Assembly (NCBI GenBank): GCA_905215115.1
Contig: CAJMOP010000007.1
Span: 1 to 37,822 of the forward strand
Reading direction: 5' to 3'
Length of the DNA: 37,822 nucleotides
Origin: an uncultured bacterium
GTDB lineage: Bacteria; Actinomycetota; Coriobacteriia; Coriobacteriales; Coriobacteriaceae
Below the pieces are notes generated by a model. The model had not been told where the DNA came from and searched no databases. It saw nothing but the letters and a program-made list of their open reading frames with translations. Of the stretch, positions 31,409 through 37,822 are shown in pieces. Both the position numbers and the translations under genes were made by a program. How positions within the stretch are numbered: the stretch's first letter is position 1; each line of letters begins with the position of its first letter.

Positions 31409-31634
31409 TTCGCACGATATTGCTCTGGACCGACCGAGTTTCCGCAGCTTGCTCGCCCACAGGGGGCCGGGCGCGGGCTGTGAGATTTATCGCGAGTTCC
31501 GCACGAGCCGAAGAGCACTTAATGTGCTCTTCGTGCGAGCAGGACTGTAGAGCAGGAAATCTCACAGCCCGCGCCCGGCCCCCTGTGGGCGAGCAAGCGG
31601 ACGACAAACACATCTGTCCAACAATTCGTGCGAA
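31409..31634. repeat. Large fold-back element with 42-bp perfect arms
   Basis: The arms 31447-31488 and 31557-31598 are perfect reverse complements over 42 bp. An inner stem pairs CGAAGAGCAC (31509-31518) with GTGCTCTTCG (31524-31533). Outside the perfect arms, imperfect symmetry continues to TTCGCACGA (31409-31417) and TCGTGCGAA (31626-31634), so the whole symmetric element is about 226 bp centred near 31522. Short open frames on both strands give related peptides only because of the symmetry. It could be a small non-autonomous mobile element or a large RNA/DNA cruciform. It fills most of the 528-bp gap before ptsH; the rest (31278-31408) shows nothing I can name. Confidence 0.85.
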
Positions 31635-31735
31635 ACACAATGAAAAACCGTTTGATGTGAGTTAATATAAACAACGTCGTGAATCTGACTCCTGCCGCAT
31701 ACACGACAGGGGTTAAACACAAAAAGGAGTCAATT

Positions 31736-31999
31736 ATGGTTTCTGAGAAGGCTACCCTCGTCAATCCGCAGGGTCTTCACATGCGTCCGGCTGGCCTCTT
31801 CGCCTCCACCATGGGCAAGTACGCCTGCGACGTGACGGTCGTCACCCCCGAGAAGGAGGTCAACGGCAAGTCCCCGATGGCCCTCATGGCTGCTGGTATC
31901 CCCTGCGGTACCGAGGTCGAGGTCAAGTGCGACGGCGCCGACGAGGCCGAGGCTCTGGCTGCTGCCATCGAGCTCATCAAGAGCGGTCTTGGCGAGTAG
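31736..31999 (+). CDS. ptsH: Phosphocarrier protein HPr
   Basis: This 87-residue protein accepts phosphate from enzyme I and passes it to enzyme IIA domains. The active site His15 is in NPQGLHMRPAG. Ser46 in NGKSPMALMAAG is the position phosphorylated by HPr kinase in low-GC Gram-positives; whether it is used here is unknown, as no hprK is in the window. AAAAAGGAG lies 7 bases before the ATG. TAATAT (31663-31668) is a possible -10 box with a weak -35. The gene is followed by a hairpin terminator before ptsI. Confidence 0.96.
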   Translation: MVSEKATLVNPQGLHMRPAGLFASTMGKYACDVTVVTPEKEVNGKSPMALMAAGIPCGTEVEVKCDGADEAEALAAAIELIKSGLGE

Positions 32000-32044
32000 A
32001 ACTCAAACGGGTCGCATGTTGAACAATTAAGTTCATACTTGGGG

Positions 32045-32080
32045 GCGCAGTGACCTGCATCAAGGTAGCTGCGCTCTTTT
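32045..32080 (+). terminator. Terminator or attenuator between ptsH and ptsI
   Basis: GCGCAG (32045-32050) pairs with CTGCGC (32069-32074) and ACCT (32053-32056) with AGGT (32063-32066), followed by TCTTTT. It should make HPr mRNA more abundant than the ptsHI message. Confidence 0.7.
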
Positions 32081-32126
32081 GTCATGGATATGGCAAAACG
32101 CTTTATCACATGGCACGGAGAGAGGA

Positions 32127-33836
32127 ATGGGAATGTATCAGGGAGTCAACGCATCCGAGGGCATCGGAATCGGCACCGTCATGGTCGCCGTCGATCCCGA
32201 CTTGACGTTTGAACCGCACGAGGTCGCTGATTCGGCAGCAGAGAAGGAGCGCTATCAGACCGCTCTTTCGGTCTTCTGCGAGAAGACCCAGGCTCAGGCC
32301 GACCACATGAAGGAGACGGTGGGCGAGGCCGAGGCCGAGATCATGAGCGGACACATTGTCCTGGCTCAGGACCCGGGCATGACCGACGCCATCAACGCCG
32401 CCATCGACGGCGGCACCTGCGCCGAGCAGGCGCTCATGGACACCTCGACCATGTTCGAGAACATGTTCCTGTCCATGGACGACGAGATGTTCCGTCTGCG
32501 CGCGGCCGACATCGCCGACATCCGCACCGGTATTCTGGCCGAGCTGCTGGGCAAGGAGGTCGTCGACCTCTCCGTCCTGCCCGAGAACACCGTCGTTGTC
32601 GTGCACGACCTTACGCCGTCCATGACCGCCACGATCGATAAGGCCCACGTTGCCGGTATCGTCACCGAGACCGGTGGCCGCACGTCGCACTCCGCGATCA
32701 TCGCGCGCGCCCTCGAGATTCCGGCCGTCCTTTCGGTCTCTAACAGCTGCACCGCCCTTCGCAACGGCATGACCGTCGTCGTCGACGGTGGCAAGGGTGT
32801 TGTCGAGGCCGATCCCGACGAGGAGACGCTCGCTGCCTACACCGCCAAGGCCGAGGCCTTTGCTGCCGAGAAGGCAGCCCTCGAGGCCTTCCGCGGCAAG
32901 CCTTCTGTGACTGCCGACGGCATCAAGAAGATCATCGCCTGCAACATCGGTAACCCCGATGACGTGCCCAACGCGCTCGATCACGATGCCGAGGCCATCG
33001 GTCTGTTCCGCTCCGAGTTCCTGTTCATGGACTCCGCTGAGCTTCCTTCCGAGGAGGAGCAGTTCAACGCCTACCGCAAGGTCGCCAGCGCGCTCAAGGG
33101 CGCTCCGGTCATCATCCGTACGCTCGACGTGGGCGGCGACAAGGAGATTCCGTACCTGCACATGGTCAAGGAAGACAACCCCTTCATGGGCTTCCGCGCC
33201 GTGCGTTACTGCCTGGCCAACCCCGATCAGTACAAGGTCCAGCTCCGCGCCCTTCTGCGCGCCAGCGCCTTTGGTGACGTCAAGATCATGATCCCGCTCG
33301 TCACCTGCGTCGAGGAGGTCGTGGCCGTCAAGGAGCTCGTCGAGCAGTGCAAGGCCGAGCTGACCGAAGAGGGCCGCAAGTTCAACGAGAACATCGAGGT
33401 CGGCATCATGGTCGAGACGCCTGCCGCTTCGCTGCTCGCTGACCGCCTGGCCGAGGTGGCCGACTTCTTCTCCATCGGCACCAACGACCTGATCGGCTAC
33501 ACCATGTGCGCCGACCGTGGCAACGACACCATCTCCAACCTGTACCAGGTGTACTATCCCGCCGTGCTCCGCTCGCTCAAGAACATCATCGAGAGCGGCG
33601 TGAAGGCCGGCATCATGGTCGGTATGTGCGGCGAGGCCGCTGCCGATCCGCTGCTTGAGCCGCTGCTGATCAGCTGGGGCCTGGAGGAGTTCTCAATGAG
33701 CGCTCCGTCCATCCTGCGCGCCCGCAAGACCATCAGCCAGTGGACCAAGGCCGAGTGCGACGAGCTCGCCGAAAAGGCGCTCGCCTGCAACACCGCCGCC
33801 GAGGTCAAGGCACTGCTCGAGTCCGCAGCTCGTTAA
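32127..33836 (+). CDS. ptsI: PTS enzyme I (phosphoenolpyruvate-protein phosphotransferase)
   Basis: This 569-residue enzyme transfers phosphate from PEP to HPr. The swivelling domain has the active His188 in TGGRTSHSAIIAR; the C-terminal PEP-binding barrel has GLFRSEFLFM, GIMVETPAA, FFSIGTNDLIGY and the active-site Cys501 in GMCGEAAADP. Two starts are possible, ATG 32127 and ATG 32133 (MYQGVNASEG); the GGAGAGAGGA ribosome site fits either. It lies 127 bases after ptsH with a hairpin in between, and 74 bases before the first PfkB gene. Confidence 0.96.
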   Translation: MGMYQGVNASEGIGIGTVMVAVDPDLTFEPHEVADSAAEKERYQTALSVFCEKTQAQADHMKETVGEAEAEIMSGHIVLAQDPGMTDAINAAIDGGTCAEQALMDTSTMFENMFLSMDDEMFRLRAADIADIRTGILAELLGKEVVDLSVLPENTVVVVHDLTPSMTATIDKAHVAGIVTETGGRTSHSAIIARALEIPAVLSVSNSCTALRNGMTVVVDGGKGVVEADPDEETLAAYTAKAEAFAAEKAALEAFRGKPSVTADGIKKIIACNIGNPDDVPNALDHDAEAIGLFRSEFLFMDSAELPSEEEQFNAYRKVASALKGAPVIIRTLDVGGDKEIPYLHMVKEDNPFMGFRAVRYCLANPDQYKVQLRALLRASAFGDVKIMIPLVTCVEEVVAVKELVEQCKAELTEEGRKFNENIEVGIMVETPAASLLADRLAEVADFFSIGTNDLIGYTMCADRGNDTISNLYQVYYPAVLRSLKNIIESGVKAGIMVGMCGEAAADPLLEPLLISWGLEEFSMSAPSILRARKTISQWTKAECDELAEKALACNTAAEVKALLESAAR

Positions 33837-33853
33837 TTTGGTATCAGAGGTAA

Positions 33854-33883
33854 CCGCGTGGTTGGAATGGGCCGGCCACGCGG
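33854..33883 (+). other. GC-rich hairpin between ptsI and the first PfkB gene
   Basis: CCGCGTGG (33854-33861) pairs perfectly with CCACGCGG (33876-33883) across 14 bases. No T tract follows. It may affect mRNA stability or relative expression of ptsI and the kinase gene. Confidence 0.45.
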
Positions 33884-33910
33884 CCCTCACATATACAGGG
33901 GGTACTGTAA

Positions 33911-34843
33911 ATGTTCTACACGCTAACCGCTAACCCGGCTGTCGACATGACGGTTTCGAGCTCTCCGCTCGAGCCCGACGAGAACGTCCGCACCGGCTCG
34001 GCCAGCTACACCGCCAACGGCAAGGGCCTCGACGTGTCCTTCGCCTTTAAGAAGATGGGCGTCGACACTGTCGCGCTCGGCTTCTTCGCCGGCTTCACGG
34101 GCAAGTTCATCGTCGAGGAAGTCATGAACCTGGGTTGCCTGTGCCGCCCGGTCTGGACCGACGGCATCACGCGTATCAACACCTACGTCAACGATGGCCA
34201 GCACGAGTACGGCATCCTCAACCCTGGTGCTCCTATTACGCCGCAGCACCAGGAGGAGCTCTACAACATCCTGGACACCGCGGGCGATCTTGAGTGCCTG
34301 ATCGTCTCTGGCTCCGTGCCTCCCAAAGCTACGCCCGACTTCCTGGCTCAGGTCATGGAGCACGCTCAGGCCCGTGGCGCCGACGTCGTCCTGGACCTTT
34401 CTTCCGACAAGCTCAAGGAGCTCGCTCACAAGAAGCCGCTGCTCATCAAGCCGAACCATCATGAGATGAAGGCCATCTTCGGCGTGCCGGTCGACACCGA
34501 CGACGAGGTCCGAGTTGCCATGAAGCTGGCTCACGAGGCCGGCGTCCAGAACGTGCTGCTCACCCGTGGTAGCCGCGGCGACGCTTACTTCTCCAACGGC
34601 GAGGACATCTGGTACGCCAAGCGTGAGTTCAACATCAAGCTGGTTTCTTCCGTCTGCGCCGGCGACTGCACCCTCGCTGCGTTCCTGCACAAGTGGTACA
34701 GGGATCGCGACAACGTCGAGGAGGCCATGAAGCTCGCTATGGCCACCGGCGCCAACGTTGCCGAGTCCGTCGGCATCGGCGACTTCGGTCACGTTGACGA
34801 GTACAGCAAGCGCGTTGCCGTCCGTAAGCTCGATCGCAAGTAA
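33911..34843 (+). CDS. PfkB-family 1-phosphofructokinase-type kinase, copy 1
   Basis: This 310-residue ribokinase-fold kinase is of the FruK/LacC group, which phosphorylates fructose 1-phosphate or tagatose 6-phosphate. FruK-type features are the N-terminus FYTLTANPAVDMTV, the substrate-binding TANGKGLDVS and GFFAGFTGKF, and VSGSVPP. The catalytic Asp252 lies in CAGDCTLAAF, where the family usually has GAGDS; the first glycine of the anion hole is Cys249. AGGGGG precedes the ATG. Its position after the fructose-type PTS genes suggests a fructose-1-phosphate role. A tandem paralogue follows, with separate promoter elements. Confidence 0.87.
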   Translation: MFYTLTANPAVDMTVSSSPLEPDENVRTGSASYTANGKGLDVSFAFKKMGVDTVALGFFAGFTGKFIVEEVMNLGCLCRPVWTDGITRINTYVNDGQHEYGILNPGAPITPQHQEELYNILDTAGDLECLIVSGSVPPKATPDFLAQVMEHAQARGADVVLDLSSDKLKELAHKKPLLIKPNHHEMKAIFGVPVDTDDEVRVAMKLAHEAGVQNVLLTRGSRGDAYFSNGEDIWYAKREFNIKLVSSVCAGDCTLAAFLHKWYRDRDNVEEAMKLAMATGANVAESVGIGDFGHVDEYSKRVAVRKLDRK

Positions 34844-34870
34844 GCGAAACGCGACATATTCGTGCGCATG

Positions 34871-34904
34871 CGGCGTCCCGGTTTTGATCGGGGCGCCGTT
34901 TTTT
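34871..34904 (+). terminator. Intrinsic terminator of the first PfkB gene
   Basis: CGGCG-T-CCCG (34871-34880) pairs with CGGG-G-CGCCG (34889-34898), followed by six T. Confidence 0.88.
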
Positions 34905-34987
34905 CGTAGGAAAAGTGAGATGAAACCGCCCTTCACCGCTTCCACACCGTTCGCCGAGTTGTTGTAGCCTTTTGCCGAAGCGTGGAA

Positions 34988-35019
34988 TATACTTTCATTA
35001 ACACGTTGCTTCGTGAAAG
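34988..35019 (+). promoter_or_regulatory. -10 box and operator-like repeat of the second PfkB gene
   Basis: TATACT (34988-34993) is a good -10 hexamer; no good -35 box lies at 17 bases. CTTTCA (34992-34997), overlapping the -10 box, and TGAAAG (35014-35019) form an inverted repeat with 16-base spacing. This repeats the layout before the PTS enzyme II gene. Confidence 0.5.
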
Positions 35020-35027
35020 GAACATTC

Positions 35028-35960
35028 ATGATTTACACGCTCACTGCAAATCCCGCCATTGACTACAACATCTCCTGCGATGGCCTGTCCGCCAATACCG
35101 TTACGCGCACCCGTAACGCGGTCTACACCCCCAACGGCAAGGGTCTCAACGTCTCGTTTACGCTCGACCACTACGGCGTCGACACCACGATCCTGGGCTT
35201 CTTCGCCGGCTTCTCGGGCGAGTTCATCGTTAAGGGCGCCGAGGCCCTGGGCGTGCCCGTCAAGCCCGTGTGGACTGACGGCATCACTCGTGTCAACGTG
35301 TTCCTCAACGCCGGTCCCGACACCGAGTACAACATGGTCAATGCCGGTGCCGCCATCAACGCTGCCAACGAGCAGGAGATGTTTGAGCTCATCGATTCAC
35401 TCGACGACATGACCTGCCTGGTCATTAGCGGCTCGCTGCCCCCCAACACCTCCGAGGGCTTCCTGGCCGAGGTCCTGCGTCGCGTGAAGGCGAAAGGCGC
35501 CGAGTTCGTGCTCGATATCTCGAGCCATCAGTTGGCCGACCTCATTGCTATGGAGCCGCTCCTCATTAAGCCTAACGACGACGAGCTGCTCGACATCTTT
35601 GGCATTAAGGTGAGCGGTGGCGACGACGAGTCTGTCAAGGGCGCGATGGCCGAGCTTCATGCCAAGGGCGCCAAGAACGTGCTGCTGACCCTTGGTGGCG
35701 CCGGAGCGTACTTCTCCAACGGTGAGCACATCTGGTTTGCCAACCGTACCTTTGAGGTCAAGCTGCTGTCGACCGTCTGCGCCGGTGACTCTTCGTTGGC
35801 CGCCTTCCTGTCCGTGTGGCACGACGCCCCCGAGCGCGTCGAGGACGCCCTGCGCCTCTCGATGGCCACCGGCGCCAACGTGGTCGAGTGCCCTGGTCTG
35901 GGCGACTTTGCCAAGGTCGATGAGTATCAGAAGGGTATCGCCATTCGTCAGGTCTGCTAG
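35028..35960 (+). CDS. PfkB-family 1-phosphofructokinase-type kinase, copy 2
   Basis: This 310-residue paralogue of the upstream kinase begins IYTLTANPAIDYN, with TPNGKGLNVS, GFFAGFSGEF, VISGSLPPN and the catalytic Asp254 in CAGDSSLAAF. Here too the first residue of the GAGD motif is Cys (251). It keeps the Ser after Asp that copy 1 has changed to Cys. AAAGGAAC is the ribosome site before ATG 35028; a GTG start five codons earlier would overlap it. It has its own promoter elements and terminator, so it is expressed apart from copy 1. The two may divide the work between fructose 1-phosphate and another sugar phosphate such as tagatose 6-phosphate. Confidence 0.87.
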   Translation: MIYTLTANPAIDYNISCDGLSANTVTRTRNAVYTPNGKGLNVSFTLDHYGVDTTILGFFAGFSGEFIVKGAEALGVPVKPVWTDGITRVNVFLNAGPDTEYNMVNAGAAINAANEQEMFELIDSLDDMTCLVISGSLPPNTSEGFLAEVLRRVKAKGAEFVLDISSHQLADLIAMEPLLIKPNDDELLDIFGIKVSGGDDESVKGAMAELHAKGAKNVLLTLGGAGAYFSNGEHIWFANRTFEVKLLSTVCAGDSSLAAFLSVWHDAPERVEDALRLSMATGANVVECPGLGDFAKVDEYQKGIAIRQVC

Positions 35961-35993
35961 TTCCGGCACCTTGCCTGAATAGTTCGATTATTT

Positions 35994-36027
35994 CGCATCC
36001 GTCTCAGACCAGGACGGATGCGTTTTT
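35994..36027 (+). terminator. Intrinsic terminator of the second PfkB gene
   Basis: CGCATCCGTC (35994-36003) pairs perfectly with GACGGATGCG (36013-36022) around a 9-base loop, followed by five T. Confidence 0.92.
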
Positions 36028-36124
36028 GTTTATCGGACTTGCGTGTGCAGTGGAGGCTGTTTCTTGCTAGACTTCTTGCAGACGCAATCGATAGCCAATT
36101 TGATAGTCGCAGGAGGCCATAGGC

Positions 36125-37519
36125 ATGTGCAATGTTTCGCTCAACGGTACGCAGCCGACCGATGCCTCCATCCGTGTTCTGCGTGCGCTCGAGGCAGCCG
36201 GTCTTGAGGCCTGGTACGTAGGCGGTTGGGTACGTGATGCCCTGATGGGGCGCCCCAGCCACGATGTTGACATGTGCTGTAGCGGCCTGTGGCAGGAGTC
36301 CAAAGCGGCGCTCGAGTCAGCGGGTATCTCCGTGGTTGAATCAGGCATCAAATTTGGCGGCATCACGGCTATTTGCGATGGCGAGCGTATTGAGGTCACC
36401 ACGTACCGCCTGGATGGTTTTTATACCGACGGTCGTCATCCCCAGAGCGTGGAGCGTGCGGCGTCGCTTGAGGACGACCTGGCGCGCCGCGACTTTACCG
36501 TCAATGCCATGGCGTGGCATCCCGAGCGCGGCCTTGTCGACCGTTACGACGGCCAGGGCGACCTGGAGCGCAAGCTTATCCGCGCCGTTGGAGATCCCAT
36601 GCGTCGTTTTAACGAGGACGCGCTTCGCATGCTGCGCGCGGTGCGGTTTGCCTGCCGCTTGGACTTTATGATTGAGCCTGCGACCAAGCAGGCCCTGGCC
36701 GAATGTGCGCCGTTGCTCGATGCCGTGGCGCACGAGCGCGTGGGCATTGAGCTTGAGGGCATCCTTTCGACGGGCCACGGGGGAGACGCGATGCTGCGCT
36801 ACCCCGAGCTTGTTTGCGCCGCCGTGCCCGAGCTCGCGTCCGCTCGCGGGTTTGATCAGCGCAGTGTCTATCATGCGTTTAACGTCTACGAGCATATCGC
36901 CCGCGTGCTGACGGTGGCAGGGGAGCTGGCGCTGTGCGACGGCGTCGCGCCCTCGTCGAGCCTTATGTGGGCGGCGTTTTTGCACGACGTTTCCAAACCC
37001 GAGTGCTTTACGGTCGATCACGACGGCAGCGGTCACTTCTACGGTCATCCCGAGCTCGGCGCCAAGAAGGCGCGTGTCATCATGGATCGCCTAGCGCTCT
37101 CGCACGATTTGGTGCGCGATGTGTGCCTGCTGATCAAATACCATGACAAGCCGCTGCGTCCCGAGCGCTCCTGCCTGCTCAATATGATGCGCGCGCTTTC
37201 GGGCGAGGGCGTCGATACGCCGCGTCTGATGGACGAACTCATGGACCTTAAGCGTGCCGACACGCTCGGCAAGGCGCCCTCGTGCTTCTATTACGTCGAG
37301 ACGATCGAGGAGATGCGCTCGCTCGCCCATGATCTGCTTGAGGCGGGGGAGCCTTATACGCTCAAGATGCTTGCCATCAACGGCGGCGACCTGATTCGCG
37401 CCGGCGTCAAGCCGGGGCCGGAGCTGGGACAGCTTCTCAACGCCGCCCTCGACGCCGTGATCGAGGACAACATCCCCAACACCCGTGAAGCCCTCCTGAC
37501 TCATCTCCACCTAGGGTAG
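36125..37519 (+). CDS. tRNA nucleotidyltransferase (CCA-adding) with HD domain
   Basis: This 464-residue class II nucleotidyltransferase matures or repairs the 3' CCA end of tRNA. The head domain has YVGGWVRDALMGRPSHDVDM with the catalytic Asp47 and Asp49, then the RRDFTVNAMA and EDALRMLRAVRFACRL motifs that read the incoming base and bind tRNA. A C-terminal HD domain has His287-Asp288 (FLHDVSKPE). GGAGG lies before the ATG at 36125. The tRNA-Glu genes downstream already encode CCA, so for them only repair would be needed. Whether it adds the full CCA or only part cannot be decided from sequence. Confidence 0.93.
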   Translation: MCNVSLNGTQPTDASIRVLRALEAAGLEAWYVGGWVRDALMGRPSHDVDMCCSGLWQESKAALESAGISVVESGIKFGGITAICDGERIEVTTYRLDGFYTDGRHPQSVERAASLEDDLARRDFTVNAMAWHPERGLVDRYDGQGDLERKLIRAVGDPMRRFNEDALRMLRAVRFACRLDFMIEPATKQALAECAPLLDAVAHERVGIELEGILSTGHGGDAMLRYPELVCAAVPELASARGFDQRSVYHAFNVYEHIARVLTVAGELALCDGVAPSSSLMWAAFLHDVSKPECFTVDHDGSGHFYGHPELGAKKARVIMDRLALSHDLVRDVCLLIKYHDKPLRPERSCLLNMMRALSGEGVDTPRLMDELMDLKRADTLGKAPSCFYYVETIEEMRSLAHDLLEAGEPYTLKMLAINGGDLIRAGVKPGPELGQLLNAALDAVIEDNIPNTREALLTHLHLG

Positions 37520-37608
37520 CAAAAATAGCCCCGTCCCAAATTAGCTACCTTGTTGACCTGCGCGTTCCATAACCTCGCGACAAAATTTCGGCAATTTGGA
37601 ATTTCTTC

Positions 37609-37637
37609 TTGCGCTTGCGTTTTATGTCCCGTAATAT
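37609..37637 (+). promoter_or_regulatory. Promoter of the tRNA-Glu genes
   Basis: TTGCGC (37609-37614), 17-base spacer, TAATAT (37632-37637), ending 34 bases before the first tRNA. This is the best-formed promoter in the window. Confidence 0.72.
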
Positions 37638-37671
37638 ATCTCTTCACAGCACGGCAGTGCAGATGTCATGT

Positions 37672-37748
37672 GGCCCGTTCGTCTAGCGGTTTAGGACGCC
37701 GCCCTCTCAAGGCGGAGATCACCAGTTCGAATCTGGTACGGGCTACCA
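37672..37748 (+). tRNA. tRNA-Glu (anticodon CTC), first copy
   Basis: A complete cloverleaf: acceptor GGCCCGT with ACGGGCT (G-U at the end), D arm with TCTAGCGGTTTAGGAC, anticodon stem CCGCC/GGCGG enclosing the loop CTCTCAA with CTC at the anticodon, and T arm ACCAGTTCGAATCTGGT. The discriminator A and CCA are encoded. It reads GAG, the dominant Glu codon of this window. Confidence 0.95.
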
Positions 37749-37770
37749 CTTCTTTTCTGCTGAGGCTTAT

Positions 37771-37822
37771 GGCCCGTTCGTCTAGCGGTTTAGGACGCCG
37801 CCCTCTCAAGGCGGAGATCACC
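37771..37822 (+). tRNA. tRNA-Glu (anticodon CTC), second copy, cut by window end
   Basis: The 52 bases present are identical to the first copy, which lies 22 bases upstream. The T arm and acceptor 3' end are outside the window. The two copies are probably co-transcribed. Confidence 0.9.

Noticed and set aside
31398..31665. Two 80-codon open frames, one on each strand, with a shared peptide
   Set aside because: The shared peptide arises from the inverted repeat itself; no ribosome sites.
37515..37549. GGTAGC / GCTACC inverted repeat after the CCA-adding enzyme gene
   Set aside because: Only 6 bp of stem with a 23-base loop and no T tract; too weak to call a terminator.
1..37822. CRISPR array, insertion sequence or prophage genes
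   Set aside because: I looked for regular direct repeats, transposase or integrase motifs and phage structural genes and found none.

Overview
The window is a stretch of high-GC actinobacterial chromosome carrying mostly core housekeeping genes. Three things point to Coriobacteriia, most likely a Collinsella-type gut bacterium: the tlyA-nadK-recN order typical of Actinomycetota, low-GC-like traits (an Ile T-box leader, Asp23, YqeG, a complete PTS), and dense GC-rich codon use with long antisense shadow ORFs. This placement is inferred from gene order and protein character, not from a database search.

Layout. 1-1721 (minus strand): the first 41 codons of an AT-rich peptidase S51-like gene, then a 514-bp spacer packed with six stem-loops, then an iron-dependent alcohol/glycerol dehydrogenase. 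1840-6840: a T-box leader with an AUC specifier, ileS, lspA and an RluD-type pseudouridine synthase. 6923-11410: a membrane GT2 glycosyltransferase, a short A24 prepilin peptidase, an HD dGTPase-like protein and RarA. 11511-14667: a tight operon of a DUF948 protein, an RsbW-like protein, a SigB/F-type sigma factor and an AI-2E family transporter. 14820-21496: alaS, ruvX, mltG, yqeG, aroK and a very degenerate AroB homologue. 21628-28015: an M24 aminopeptidase, efp, asp23, nusB, xseB, tlyA, nadK and recN. This resembles the widespread efp-asp23-nusB-xseAB-tlyA-recN block, but folD, xseA, ispA, dxs and argR are absent.

28075-35960 is a sugar-phosphotransferase region. It holds a divergent RpiR-type regulator, a fructose-type enzyme II in B-C-A order, HPr, enzyme I and two tandem PfkB kinases of the 1-phosphofructokinase type. 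Phosphate would flow from PEP through EI (His188) and HPr (His15) to EIIA (His581) and EIIB (Cys12). The sugar phosphate formed would then be the substrate of the PfkB kinases. A CTTTCA-N16/17-TGAAAG arrangement directly after the -10 box occurs both before the enzyme II gene and before the second kinase, which suggests one shared regulator. The window ends with a CCA-adding enzyme and two identical tRNA-Glu(CTC) genes, the second cut by the window end.

No CRISPR array, insertion sequence, prophage or defence island is visible. The points most worth a second look are the AroB-like protein that has lost its metal ligands, the RsbW-like protein with a broken ATP-binding N-box, a 226-bp fold-back element with 42-bp perfect arms before ptsH, the structured leader before the M24 peptidase gene, the shared operator-like motif in the PTS region, and the stem-loop array at 261-629.
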